From positions 5,791,198-5,855,197 of the forward strand of contig BCIX01000001.1 of NCBI GenBank assembly GCA_001600095.1: a stretch of 64,000 bases of DNA, read 5' to 3'. Within the stretch, counting starts at the first letter, position 1. Every line of letters starts with the position of its first letter. The position numbers and the translations under genes were made by a program. Under the pieces are notes generated by a model. That model ran no database searches. It was given only the letters and a program-made list of their open reading frames with translations, and was not told the origin of the DNA. The stretch is from Bullera alba. Taxonomy: Eukaryota; Basidiomycota; Tremellomycetes; Tremellales; Bulleraceae. Positions 42,770 through 54,843 of the stretch are shown here, one piece after another.

Positions 42770-43800
42770 TCATTTCTTCAGAGCGTCCTGGACACAGGGT
42801 CAGCGGCGTCACTCCGAGTCTGTAGTGACTTACTCTAACCATGATGCTGATTCTATGCCCAGCCTCCAGTTCGCCGCCATCCCAATTAGATGCCTTACCA
42901 TATGGTAAGATGGAATGCTCATACTCGTATCGCACTGAGTCTCTGCGCAAAACGTCAGCGTGTCCCTGCTACCCGAAGCCCGGCCAATGCAGCTCACCTT
43001 TGGATGTACACTGATCCACCGGGCAACAAAACGTCCCATCCCTCTACAGTTCCGTCGTCACCTGCTCCTGTTTTCTTCAGCCGAAGAATACGATCCGCCC
43101 CGAGGCAGATACCCATTATGGTCCCTCCTGAGCTCTCCAGGTTGTCGACGTGCCCAAGGATCTCGCCCTCTGAGCCGAGGTGCAGCAGGTGGATCACTAC
43201 CGACGGTGGAATAGTCGATCCTGCCTCGATCCGAGGATTGTTTGGCATCAGATCGAGTGAGCGATTGAGCAGAGATTCAACATGTGCAGCGCTCGGTGAT
43301 GAGGGTAGTGATGACATGATCATCTCTCTGTATTGTCGAATGACAGAGTCGTAGTGGCCCTGTGCGGGAACCATTCAGTGAACCTAGCCGATTCTGAGGT
43401 TTCGGGTCCGACGTACATCTTCAAATCCATAGGCCTCGCTGAACAGAGCTTGCAAAGACCTTGAACCTGCAAGCTCCTCGTTAACCTCCGTCTGCATCGC
43501 CGTTTGACTCTTTCTCCGCCGATTCCGTCGAAGTTGTCCGTCCATCCCATCCAATTTCTGCAGAGCCATCTTCAACAGCGTCCTGCATTCTTTCACATCA
43601 TACCAGTCGGTATAAAAGGCAAAGTCTCGCTCCAGTGTACCTCGATTTCCGCTTGTGAGGTCAAGAGGTGCGCCAATTCTGCGGATGTATGGCGAGGGCT
43701 GAGTCAAGCGATGAGGCGCAGATTGTCTGATGGAGGTGCTAAGATTGCGGGCTACGCGACCTGCTATCCGGCTTCCTGGACGGCGCGCTAAACCAAGCAT
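42770..43800 (-). CDS. ALKBH7-like mitochondrial 2-oxoglutarate dioxygenase
   Basis: The N-terminus (MLGLARRPGSRIAGRVARNLS) is Arg-rich without acidic residues, like a mitochondrial presequence. The catalytic core begins with HYDSVIRQYREMIM and HVESLLNRSLDLMP. HLLHLGSEGEILGHVDNLESSGG holds the iron-binding His-x-Asp. After an intron come RDSVRYEYEHSILPYG, with the distal His, and GHRISIMVR, with the oxoglutarate-binding Arg. A short last exon adds DALKK. This is the ALKBH7 arrangement; in animals that protein acts in mitochondria in programmed necrosis and in RNA or metabolite control. The fungal role is unknown. Confidence 0.82.
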
Positions 43801-44085
43801 ATCCTCCAGTCTGTCTTATATTCGCAGGCTGGTCATTTGCAGCGGACGTAACTCATCGGGAGCAGGGTGATTTACAACCAAGAAGGATGGTTCAGACTTT
43901 TGGCTCACTTTGGACGAGTCGGACGACGAAAGTGGAGGTGGTTTGCCGCACAACGTGTTGCTCGATCATGCATCATGCCCGGCCTGGCCGATAAGCGCAC
44001 CTTGATTCTATCTTGCCTAATTGTTTTCCTCGCGCTATAGGTTCCTCTCCATCTTCACTCTTCAAACAGAGTAGCCGACGGCATC

Positions 44086-45076
44086 ATGTCAGACGTTCTC
44101 AACCCTGCTCCGCCACAGGCTGAGATGGCTCCCGTATCAAGAGAGAACCGACCGATGATCGTAGGACCCGACTCGCCCGAGAGCCCGTACCCGATGCCGC
44201 TGGAGGGTGTGGTCACCAAAGGCTTCGGCAGGGGTGCCAGGTTCTTGGGAATACCTACTGGTGAGTCCGGGCAGTTACAGAGTACAGTCAAGATAGGCAC
44301 ACACACTTCAGAGCATAGTCTCGGTGGTGTGATCTTGCTTATCAACGCAGTCTCCCCATCAATTTCTGGGGTATCAATCGCTAACACCTGGAATCCCTAG
44401 CAAACTTGCCCGACTCGTCACTAGGACCATTGAACGAGCTTCAGATGACAGGCATATACTACGGCTTCGCTCGAGTTCACCCTTCCACGTCAACGCCACT
44501 GCCCACGCCGGCATTATCGAGATCGACCTCTGCCGACCCCCTAGCCGCTGCCGGAAAGCTCTCTCCAGAGGCAATCTCCTCGATACCAAGCGAGACGGCG
44601 CCCTACCCTCCTGATTCGGTGCCGGGCGAGACGAGCACGATTAAAAGGCTCAAACCGGAAGATGGCAGGGTATGGCCAATGGTCATGAGCGTCGGATGGA
44701 ATCCGTACTTCAAGAATGAGAAGATCACAGCGGTGCGTGATGCGATCGCCTGGTATGCTTGGCCTGTGCAGTGATGCTGATAGTGGACACGTCGTTCTTG
44801 CCATTAGGAAGTCCACATCATACATCCATTCGCACACGACTTTTACGGTCACGACATGTCCGTGCTGGTTCTGGGATACATACGCCCCGAGCTGAATTAC
44901 ATATCAAAGGGTGAGTCTCTCATCCACAGTCAATGTCCATATCTGATCACAGCCTTCTAGACGCTCTCATTAACGATATCAACATCGACGTCAAGGTTGC
45001 GCTCAATTCCTTAGCTCGTCCAGATTACGCTTCTTACGCTACAGATGACATCTTCTTCAAGCGAGAGTCTGTCTAA
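44086..45076 (+). CDS. FMN1: Riboflavin kinase
   Basis: The enzyme phosphorylates riboflavin to FMN. The N-terminal core shows EGVVTKGFGRGARFLGIPTANLP, the ATP/flavin binding region, and GIYYGFARV. Later blocks are [27 protein letters not shown] and FYGHDMSVLVLGYIRPELNY. The end is DDIFFKRESV. A Ser/Pro-rich insert lies between them, encoded at about 44480-44640, which is absent from short homologues. Four exons are used. The start at 44086 (CATC ATG) leaves a short leader before the core. Confidence 0.93.
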
Positions 45077-45328
45077 GGGGTTCTGAATGGAGAATTTGTA
45101 CAGTCCACTATAGCATGACGAGGAGACACAGGAAATGCCGAGGTCGGATGATGGATAATTCCAAGACGCATCGGACAGGAGGCAGGATTGTAGAATTTCA
45201 TGTACATGAGATAGATGCGCGGAGTGCTGTTCAAATTGATTGCCACACTTTTGACTTCTGTGCTGCACAGCTACGAGGACAGGGCGTCCACTTGGACCTC
45301 TTCCTTTTTGACATATCTTCAGCACCCT

Positions 45329-46592
45329 CTATTTCCTCCCGACTGGGCTCTTACTCCTGCTGGCCATGCTGACACTTCGGACGCTTCTGGTCCTACTTCG
45401 GCTTCTGCTCCTGGAGACACTTCTCGACAAGCTTCGCTTCCCTGCTGGGCCGCCTCGCCTCACTGGGCTCCTGCTCCTGCTCCTACTTCTGCTCACACTC
45501 CTCGAGTATGACCTTTTCCTGCTTCGACTCCTGCTTCTGCTGGAGTATGGACTCGGCGACCTTCTTCTCGCTCCGTTTCCTGGACCACCCCGTCTCGGCG
45601 GCGACCTTGATCGAGAGTATGATCGTGGTCGAGGTCTGTAGTTTCCTCCTCCCCCTGCCGCACCGCCTCGTGGGCCACCTTGACCACCATATCCTCCTCT
45701 TCCGCCGTATCCGCCATGTCCACCTCTGCCACCGTCGTTGTAGCCGCCATAACCGCCTCGACCGCCTCGACCGCCACCTCCCCCGCGAGGGACATAGGAG
45801 TCTCGGCCACCTGGCGGTCCTCTGTATCCCCTCGGAGGGGAGGGTGATCGGCGTCTGAATCCACCAGGTCCGCCTCTTCGAGGCGATCTGGATCTCGAGC
45901 GGGAGTACGAAGGTGATCGCCTGCGTCGAGGAGGGGAGATCGATCGGCTCAATGAGCGAGAGTAGGAACGGGGTCGTCGAGCTATCGGCGCTGGAGCAGG
46001 CGAAGGGGCTTTTGGCGGAGGCAATGGATGTTCAGAGATCTGAAGAAGCGGTCAGTATTGGGACGATCCAGTGATCAGAGCAGGGATTGGTAAACTTACT
46101 TGAACTGTGAGGAATGCTCCATCAAGCTGACCTCCGTCCATATGTTTGACGGCTTTCGAAGCGAGATCGGGGGCTGCGAATTCGATGGCCGCTTTACCTC
46201 TATTCAATCCAGCTACAGAGTCCCATGTATCAGCACACACCTTGTTGGTGCGAAGCCGACGTAGACACTTTCTCGCACTCACAGACTTTGAACAGAGGCA
46301 TGTCAATGGCGGTAATCCTTCCATACACCCCAAAGATCTCTTCTAGATGGCCCTTGTGCACGTTCTTGGTCAGTCCACTGACGACGACGACCTTGAATCC
46401 TTCTTCTTTGATCCCATCGCCGTTGCGTTTGGGCGAGACTGTTCTCGACCGAGACCTGGAGCGAGAACGAGAACGAGAGCGGCTAACGGAACGAGTTCGG
46501 GAGCGTGACATGGACACGTCCCGCGCGTTGCCGCTGGCTCCTCTCGCGGGTGACAGTGGCTTTGGTGATCTGGATCTTCCTCGTTCCGACAT
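45329..46592 (-). CDS. RNPS1-like SR splicing protein
   Basis: One RNA recognition motif sits between two Arg/Ser domains. The N-terminal part is SRSRTRSVSRSRSRSRSRS. The RRM starts FKVVVVSGLTKNVHKGHLEEIFGVYGRI (RNP2 region) and continues NRGKAAIEFAAPDLASKAVKHMDGGQLDG (RNP1 region). The C-terminal half alternates RS repeats with a Gly/Tyr-rich stretch. This is the layout of RNPS1, an auxiliary factor of the exon-junction complex that stimulates splicing and nonsense-mediated decay. Two introns split the RRM. The start at 46592 gives MSERGRSRSPK. A high intron load in this genome makes such a factor expected. Confidence 0.85.
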
Positions 46593-46867
46593 GATGGGTG
46601 AATGGTAGTGTTGAGGAAGGAAGTCATCGTGGTTAGCTTTCGAAGGAGCGAGCATTGAAATCCACAGAATCACGGAAGCAAATCGAACGGGCCAGATCAT
46701 CATGCTTGTTTCCTCAGCTGCTCCGCGATAAGTCAGATAAATACGGTGCGCACTTCGCAGGACTCCCGACGCCTGGATAGGGAACGCCCATGTAGCTATG
46801 TCAAAGTTTGCATTTGCATCTGTCCAGACACTTCTAAAACACCACCCATGCCACTGCCAGGAAGAGA

Positions 46868-48099
46868 TTACGAGTTGAAGACGAAAGATGCACCCTGTGG
46901 CTCGAGTCAGCAAATGAATGCGCGTGTTGGGGGTATGTGTACTCACAACTTTGTGAGCGGCTTGGCCGGCGGTGGCTGGAAACACGAGTTAGTAAGGCAA
47001 GCCAACGGCCCGAATGATCCAAACACGTACCGTCGTTGATTCGGGTGCTAATGGTGACCGGTCAATATTTTTTAATGCGCAAAGAATGACCTATAACTCA
47101 CGTGTCGAGGGCGAGACCGAAGCCAGCCTTGACTCCTGGTCGGATGGCCTGGGTGTAGCCGAGGCAAAGGACACCAGAGTTGTTGATCTTGGCCTTGACG
47201 AAGGCAGCGTTGTCCTAATAGTAATTTCAGCGCACATCCACCTGTGCAAAAAGAATAGCTATCACTTACAAGGTAGGTCTTGGCACCGACCTCGAGCGAC
47301 ACACCGTTAAGGGTGGACTTGGTGTCGTAGATGGCCTTGGCACCGGCCTCGGTGTCCTTAGACACCTTGTGGTAGTACGAGGCGCTGAAGGTGGAGAGGT
47401 TTCCGAGACCGTGGAGGGTAACGGCGTACTCTGGGGCAGAGAAGCCGACGGCACCGGCGTATCGGGTGATGGCGCCGGACTGGACGTCATACGAGGCCTC
47501 GGCACCGACAAGGAAGCCGTCCCGGCCGACGACGGTGTCAGCGGTGAAGGTTGGGCCCTTGAAGAGGTCTACGGTAGCCCTGGTGTGGAGGGAGGGCTGC
47601 TTGTAGATGGCGGTGAGGATAGCAGACTTGCCGCCCTTGGCTGGGTTGAGCGAGGTAGCAAGGTCGAACTTGAGGCCCTTGGCGACAAGGTTCTCGAGCT
47701 CAACCTGGGTTCTAAGGATGTTGGTGGTGGTCCAGGCCTGGTTTCTGGGTCAGCAATGTGTCTGTCATGGTGATCTGTCCTTTCCACCCACCTGGGTCAC
47801 GCTGAGGCCGTTCTTGAAGTCGACGTATTTACCCTCAATGTCACCGAAGATCTCGGCGGATGGGGTTCGGACGCCAGCGACCTTGAAGGTGACATTGGAT
47901 GGCGTGAGGGTCTTGACCTCGAGGGTCGTTCCAGAGGTTGGGTAGTCTTTCTGGAGGAGATCACCGGCAGACTTGCCGAGGTCCTAGAAGAGATTGACAG
48001 ATCAGTATCGTGGTTTCAGATCGATGTCATGCCATAAAGATAGGGGCAAGGTGAAACTCATAAACATACTTTCCAAGAGGGAGGGACTGGTTGAGACAT
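46868..48099 (-). CDS. POR1: Mitochondrial porin (VDAC)
   Basis: The protein is a 19-stranded beta barrel of the mitochondrial outer membrane that passes ATP, ADP and other metabolites. The N-terminal helix region reads MSQPVPPSWKDLGKSAGDLL across an intron, then KDYPTSGTTLEVKTLTPSNVTFKV. The barrel has alternating polar and hydrophobic residues throughout, and the family block CLGYTQAIRPGVKAGFGLALD near the C-terminus. The last exon supplies GASFVFNS before TAA at 46868. Six or so introns are used. The first exon holds only ten codons. Confidence 0.94.
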
Positions 48100-48623
48100 G
48101 TTTACTACGCGTGGCAATGTCAGCGACCGGATCGAGGCTGTATCATAATTCCTCCGTGACCACTTACGATAAGATAGGAGAGTGACTATTCAGTAAGAGT
48201 GTTCAGTTGATGGCGGTGATACCAAACTTGTCTTGTAGTCTAGGAGAATATGTTGCGAGGTGTGCCGGGAGGGCGGTCGTCGCTGTGTCCGTTCCGAGAG
48301 AGTAGGAGGGGATGATGCGCAACTCACCCGGCACGCGGCATTACGGCGTTATCTCCAGGCGGGCGAGACAGGTAGGCACGGGCCAAAGAGGTTGTGGCAG
48401 TCTGGTCATATTAGTCCGGCTATTAATTACCCCCATTTAGTAAATCTGATCCCGGTCTAATCTGAAACGCGTCCTCGGCCGTCGGCTGAGTTTGCGATCC
48501 TAATATTGTCAATCGCCTTGCAGCAACCTTGCGTATAACGACCATGTCGTCGATGGTAGCTCTCGACAACACTCCATCATCAATGTGATACAGCCACCAG
48601 CTTCCTGGTCAAATCGCCTATCA
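48100..48623. other. Divergent promoter, porin / TFIIB-like
   Basis: No gene is supported. An AT-rich block (GGCTATTAATTACCC, near 48418-48432) may be a promoter element. An ATG at 48544 opens a short 14-codon frame that ends before the main start and could be an upstream open reading frame of the TFIIB-like gene. Confidence 0.45.
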
Positions 48624-50727
48624 ATGTACTGCGAACATTGTTACGCTGCGACCGGTAAGAAATACACCCTCGACACATCCGGCCCAGAGCCCGCCTGTCC
48701 AGAATGCGGCGTGGTGGACAGCCGTGGCAATCTGGTCGCCGCCCACGTTCAAGTCGGAGCGAGGATCGACGTGCGGACTCTTGAGCCCGACAACGTTCAC
48801 AGGAACAGTATCATCCAGTCGAACAAGGCATCACAGAACTACGACGTGAGTCAACCATCGGCGGCCTAAGTGCACGCTTACAGAGCTGACAGATCTCATT
48901 GCTAGGGTGTCGTTTCCGCGCTGATCAATACCTATGTCGAGGATGATCAGACTTGTATCCTGCAATTCCCTGCGCCTCACCTCAACAATGCCGTCAGGTT
49001 CTGGCTCAAAAAGCTTCGAGAAGCAGAAGCCGAGTATTTCACTCGTATGGCTAGGCAACGCGGAAACACCAAAACCAAGTTCAAGCCAGGTCACTCGGCC
49101 GATGTCATCAAGATGCCCTACCTCGTGGTCTGTGCTGTGAGGCTCGCATCTCTAGACAGCACCTGGCCATGTCTTCCCGTGTTGTCGGAGGAGTGTCAAC
49201 GGATAAAGTTCCCCACTCGAATGGACCCAGTGGTCCCGATCACTCTGAAGAATGCCTTTGTAAGCTATCATCAGTCCGACCGCTATTCAAGCTGACCTCT
49301 CGCTTCAGGACATCGCAAGAATGTACCCAAAGGGCGCCGTCGGCCATTTGAAGAACTTCGCTTCGCTAAACACGCATTTCACCAAGCTATGCGAGATCAT
49401 GAACACGGTGGAGAGCACAGAGGAGGAGGTCCTGGCATGTGTGTATCACGCTGTGGAGCGGATCAAATTCCTCACCAGCATGGACCACCCGAAACGCTTG
49501 GTGGAGATGAACAAGCTAGTCAATCGGCCCAACCGCAAGATCCCATCGAAAACGCTCTCGCAGGAGATACTCGAAATACACTGGGACTTTTTCAGCCGCT
49601 TCAAAATACCCTGGGATCACATAATGCCAACCGCTCAGCGACTTCTCCACGCTTCACACTGCGTACTACTGTGGGACGATCGACAGCCTCATCCTATCGC
49701 CGTCGCCTTGGTCATTGCCTCTATCGAAGCGGTAACTGAGCAAGTGATGCCTTTCCACACCCCCATCATCCGCGAACTGTCAAATTACATTGGAGCAGCG
49801 GAGTATGTCGCTGGAGAACGGTATGAGGAGTTGAACAAAATGGTGATTTCCTGGACGACCAGTGTTATCGATGCCGGTCTCACCTACCCTCAAGTCAACC
49901 CCCCTCCGGTGGGCTGTATCGGAAATGGATTGACTGGCTGGGGAAGCGATAAACGACGCAGGATACCCGAGAACGAGATGTTCGTCGCAGCAGCGTCTCT
50001 CATTGCTAGGAACTGGAGGGTGATCGCTTCGACTCGTGTCACCACACGGACAGAGGTGCTTACATGCGACGAAGAGTTCAATGCCGCACGTCTCACCTAC
50101 AGCAAGGCAGGTGCCAAGGGTACGCCACTACCTCCTGCTCTAATTGGAAAACCAGCAACAGATCGACCACCGTTGGTTCGCGAAGCATCGAATTATGCTG
50201 GGATTCTGGAGAGGGAAAGAGCGCAGTACATCAACGCTCGGAATTTGGCCGCTGTCACCAGAAAGAGGGCTCCAACCATGTCGGCGTCCGGCACGGACAA
50301 GGGGCAGTCGTCCGCCTCGCCGGGCAGTACGGCAGGCATACAAGATGGGGAAAGTGGCAACGGGCCAAGTCCGGCCAAGCGGGTGAAGAAATCACATCCG
50401 GAGTCCCGCGAAGAGCAAGATGAGCTGGAAAGGAGAACCCCGAGCGAAGAGCAGGTAGCTGCCGCTCTGATAGGAGAAAGCGTGGACGAGATCATCGCGG
50501 TCCCGCAACCGCCCCGCAAGAAGAAGTACACGACATTGCTAGGAGTCTCCAGGAACCGTACCCCAAGACCGTCAAAAAGGCTGGCTCCGAACTACAAAGA
50601 GATCCTAGCTCAAGCCGCGAGCGAGGTACCGTCAGATGACGAGGGTCTGAGCGTGATACAGGGTGCCTACTCGGAAGAAGGGGGTGTCGAGGAAAGGGAA
50701 GCGGAAGTAGCGGGGGACGAGTCATGA
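48624..50727 (+). CDS. Divergent TFIIB-type zinc-ribbon/cyclin-fold protein
   Basis: The N-terminus is a zinc ribbon, MYCEHCYAATGKKY then ACPECGVVDSRGNLV, like TFIIB, Brf1 and Rrn7. The central region is helical and spans two cyclin-like halves (FLKKLREAEAEYF near the start, MYPKGAVGHLKNFASLNTHF, then PIAVALVIASIEAVTEQVMPF). The C-terminal third is charged and disordered with EREAEVAGDES at the end. Three introns lie in the first 700 bases; the rest is one exon from about 49310. It probably works as a transcription initiation factor for RNA polymerase I or III, but sequence alone does not tell which. Conservation is weak outside the ribbon. Confidence 0.65.
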
Positions 50728-51037
50728 GGTGGAATACCGGTAGATGCCGGTGTGAGACAAAGTATAATGAAACGACGGACATGACACGACAGCCTAGACG
50801 ATCATTTATGCGAGGCAATCCACCAATACTAAATCACCTCTCAGGTGTGGATAGACGCCTCACGTATTCTCATCGGCTGCATTGTGAACCCATGTTCCCG
50901 TCCGAAGGGGAGCCGCGAGTCAGGTCGCCTGGACAGCGCAATTCTCACAGCGCGTCTCATCCTCAAGAATGGTGTTTGCATCGGCGCTTCTATCTGTTCC
51001 AAGATCATCCTTCCCTCCTTGCTCAATCCGGTGCAGC
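50728..51037. other. Convergent 3' regions
   Basis: The flanking genes end towards each other. No coding sequence is supported here. Confidence 0.4.
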
Positions 51038-51898
51038 CTACTCGGAAGTCTCGGAACCCTCGGGCTTGACCCTGTTGATGACTCGGAATGTCTCTGTGCA
51101 TGTAAGAGTCAGTTGCGAGTGTCACAGGGAAGAAGCTACTCACGCTGCCTCAACAGAACCCTGTCTGGGACTCTCTGCTCTCCAATGGGCTCGGACTTTC
51201 GGTATTCGAGCTCGGCCTCTACGTACACAACGGAGCTATATCGCGGGTTAGTGCCGTGATACTTGAATCGACCTTGCAGTCGATGAGGTAGCGAGGCACA
51301 GAACGGCGGAATCCACTCACCCCTTGCCTGCGGATTTGACATAGTTGTGAGAGGGTTCGCTGAAGTTGAACACGGTGTGCCACGAGGTGTCACCGTCCCT
51401 ATAAGCTAAGCGATGGTCAGTACAATGTCCGGTGGCAAGGTGGTGCTGTTACCAGCAAACTCACTCCCATCCTCTTGCTTAGTGGCGGCTGGTTGCGTGG
51501 CAACGACGTAGCTGTTCACATATATCAGACACGCATTCTCATATATCCCCGGCATTACACTCTTCCGGCAATATGGTCACTCACGTCAAGTACTTCTTTC
51601 CGGCGCCGGTCTACCAGACACTCGCATATCAGCATGATTCTCGGACCCTTCCTCCACTAGGAACTAGGGAGACGCACCTCTCGCTCGACTGGGTCAGTGC
51701 CCAATCGTCCGATCAGGGTGAGCTTTGACACATCGGCCTTGGCAATTGGCGAGGTGGAGAACGACTGAGTGGGGTGTGAGCGGCAATTCCATCTCAGAGA
51801 TGTGAATGCATTCCGTTTTCCGTCTCGTTGCGCGGGAACTCATAACTCACTCGAGCAAGAGCTCTGGTAGCTGGGACGGCTCTGAGTGCGGAGAACAT
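51038..51898 (-). CDS. RIM1: Mitochondrial single-stranded DNA-binding protein
   Basis: Rim1 coats single-stranded mitochondrial DNA during replication. The N-terminus MFSALRAVPATRALARSFSTSPIAKADVSK is a mitochondrial presequence ending in a typical SFSTS cleavage zone (split by an intron). The OB fold shows KLTLIGRLGTDPVEREV, then DGDTSWHTVFNFSEPSHNYVKSAGKG and VYVEAELEYRKSE. The C-terminus is INRVKPEGSETSE. About six short introns give many small exons. The gene is divergent from the glycosyltransferase gene. Confidence 0.9.
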
Positions 51899-52478
51899 GT
51901 TGTAGTCTGGAGTAGAATGAGGATTGGTATGAACGAGGAGAATGCGATTGACAGAGGAAGTTACTGGATTCGACGATATCGAGTGCGAAGTGGGAGCCAG
52001 CGTGACCCGAAGCGGAACCAATTTTGTTGTCACCGAGCCGGACCTGCAGGCTAACCACGTGACCCGATCAGGACGACCCCGCGCGCAGCCAGCAGCCAGC
52101 GCTACTCTGCGCTACTGTAGCCAGCGGGCCAGCGATGTGTTGGTAGTGTCGAGCTATACAGATTCCAAAGGGCATAAGAGGCCAGACACCCCGGCTGGCA
52201 AGATACCAACACGAATTCCAGCACGAAAGGCCAAATTCACTCTCTGCCCAGCGAGCATCGAGTCGTCAGGAGGATAGCCGAATCATCAACTCAGAACAGC
52301 AATAATTGATCAGACCGAGGGTCGACAATTCCACTCAGCTCCAGCTGAACGTGGTCGATATGAGGAGTTGACGACAGTTTCATAACAGCAACGCACGCAT
52401 CGGTGTCGACCGGACAGCCACCTAGCCTGGCGCCCGAAGGCCAAAGTCGAACGAGGTCACTCTCGAGATCCGCATTCC
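51899..52478. other. Divergent promoter, RIM1 / glycosyltransferase
   Basis: A 580-base gap between head-to-head genes. A CAGC-rich block with several CCAGC repeats lies at about 52080-52135. No gene is supported. Confidence 0.45.
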
Positions 52479-54031
52479 ATGTCGCCGGGCCAAAATTCTG
52501 CGCTGCACAGAATCCGCAAACGCTCAATCACCGAGGACGACTCGTTCACCTTCAAAGCCCAGGGTAGTCCACCAGATCCACCTATACCGCTCACAAGTCC
52601 ACCTGGCGCCAGGTCACAGCCGAAGCAACCGAAATCACGGGCCCCTTCTTTCTCCCTACCCATTCACCGGAAGACGATGTCGGACGGAAGAGGTGACTGG
52701 ACGTCAGTATGGAATGGGAGTATTGGGAGTATGAAGCGGTCCACCATGCGAACACCTTCACGGAGAAAGTACGGGATCATCGCGTTGCTAGCAACTACAT
52801 TACTGGTTGTAATCTGGCTCTGGACGAGGACGTACGAGCTGCAATTGGAGTTCTCGCTATTCTCCCGGCAATGGGTCAAGGACGAGTTCGACGCCACGGC
52901 CCCGCTCAAGGGGTGCTTCGACCCGGCCAACGTATCACCACTGTACGACCTGAAGCGACACCTGGGCCCAAAGCAGAATATGGTATCACCGGGTATCTCG
53001 CTCAAGAGAGGGGATGCGTGTTTCGACTTTGCCAGAACGATACAGTCGCTCGAAGGTGCCCAAAATAATTCACTCACATATCACACGTATTGGAGATCCG
53101 ACCTGATCTCCTTCGGAGAAAGACACGCCGCGACCTTGTCTTCCTTCCTCGCTACGCAGCCGCTGAGCAATTCGAAATTGATCCTGTGGACGAATGGCCG
53201 GGACGTAGTCGCGAACAATGCTTTCGTCCGGCCTTTCCTGCAGAAATGGGGAAACAACTTCGAAGTACGTCAGGCGGATCTGCCTGATTTGACAGAAGGA
53301 ACCGAGCTCGAGAGCATGTTCCCAAAGAAAGCCACTGGTAGCGGAGTGTTCGACAAAAAGGGTTGGGTGGATGGAGACGCAGTTAGACTGCTAGTATTGT
53401 GGCATCATGGCGGTGTGTGGTTCGACATGGATCAGATCCTTACTCGGGACATCCACCCATTGACGGAATATGAATTTGTGACTCAGTGGGACTGCTACGG
53501 TGAGCATCTCTAGCAATAATACCCTCATGGATCTCGCGCTCATTTATCACTTTGCCCACAGACAAACCATACTTTGCCATGAATGGCGCGTTGATGCATT
53601 TCCGACAACACTCGCCATATCTATGCGAAGCATTCCATGTCATGGCCACTTCTCCCCCACCTCAACCCAATACCTTCACCTGGGGCTCTCACCTCTATGC
53701 CAAGCTGCATCGGCGATTACTAGCGGAGGGCCAGACACCATTCGCGGTTTTACCCTGGTGTTTCGCCGACCCGAGGAATTGTCGCAATGACATCCGATTT
53801 CCTGATCCCTTCGATGCCGACCCGGGCTCTTGGGCGGGCAAGTCATGGGACACGAAGGGTGTGTCGAGTCAAAGCGGGCATCAGAAGCTCGAAGAGCGGA
53901 TAGGGCAGATATGGACGATACACCTGCACAATCAGTGGACCAAAGACTTCCCAAAGAACGGCTGGCTGGATAAGCTGTTGAAGAAGTACGACCGGACCTT
54001 GGAGGGTTTGGCAAGACATCGAGGAGATTGA
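52479..54031 (+). CDS. Type II membrane glycosyltransferase with DXD motif
   Basis: A cytosolic Ser/Pro-rich tail of about 105 residues precedes one membrane anchor (YGIIALLATTLLVVIWLW), so the catalytic part should face the Golgi lumen. The catalytic region has YWRSDLISFG, LILWTNGRDVV and the nucleotide-sugar motif GDAVRLLVLWHHGGVWFDMD, with Asp-x-Asp as the metal site. Later blocks are DKPYFAMNGALMHF and IWTIHLHNQWTKDF. Two exons, 52479-53499 and 53562-54031, encode 496 residues. It belongs to the DXD sugar-binding family that contains Och1 and alpha-1,4-galactosyltransferases. The sugar added is unknown; a part in cell-wall or capsule glycan assembly is plausible. Confidence 0.85.
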
Positions 54032-54187
54032 AGAAGGAGGAAGAAGATAGAACAGTAGACGTTTCTCTTATGCCATGTCACGATGATCGGTGATAATGCA
54101 TTGTTCTGCGTTGCGGCTAGGATCTACAGCGGGGTTCTGGGGGATATAGTTGGTGCTGGGTATATCATGTCGGATCGTTGTACGAGT

Positions 54188-54843
54188 TCAATCCTCGCTG
54201 TTCTGAGGCGGAAGAGGTGTCTGCATCGCACTGACATCTCCGGCTGTCGACCGAGTCTTGGGCGCTAACTCATCGACCGTATACAGGCTCTGACGCTCGA
54301 AACGTCTCAGTACATCCCTATTTCATTGTCAGCGTAGTTCCAAATTCCACCCCTTCGGAGCTTGACGAGTACGATCCAACTAGCTCATGAACGTCGAGCG
54401 GGATAGCGGGATAGTAAAATGATGGCTGTGTGAACTCACCTCCTGCTCTCCGCCTCCGCGTCGAGAAAGCTCGTGAGCTCCTTAATTTCTTCTAGGGAAT
54501 ACTGTCCCCCTGGGAGGTTGAACGCAGTCTGCCTCATCTCTTCTAGATTCGCAGCGAGCTCTCTTGCCTATACCCCTCAATCAGCCTCGCTTCTACGATC
54601 CTTGCTATGATGGCTTCAATCCGAACTGACCTGTTTGATGACTGCTTCACTGGCTTCGACGGCGTTCGAGGGATTCGCACTCGTGGCCTGTAGTCTGATC
54701 GTATCCAGCAGCCCGTCCAAAGTGGGCATTATCGACTGAGAGGACAAGGCTGGATGGGCGGCTTGAGTTGACGAGCTCGCTTCATTCGCCTGTGGCTCAG
54801 CGACTGCTGGCGTCGACGTGGACAGGGGGGTCGACTGAGCCAT
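54188..54843 (-). CDS. Possible Mediator subunit Med9-like protein
   Basis: A small coiled-coil protein in three exons. A Ser/Thr/Ala-rich start (MAQSTPLSTSTPAVAEP) leads to IMPTLDGLLDTIRLQ, then ARELAANLEEMRQTAFNLPGGQYSLEEIKELTSFLDAEAESR and VLRRFERQSL. The pattern of a helical pair with a central Leu-Pro-Gly and S-x-E-E-x-x-x-E-L is that of Med9/Cse2, a middle-module Mediator subunit. The C-terminal tail is disordered (TPLPPQNSED). Identity is inferred from the pattern only. Confidence 0.5.
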
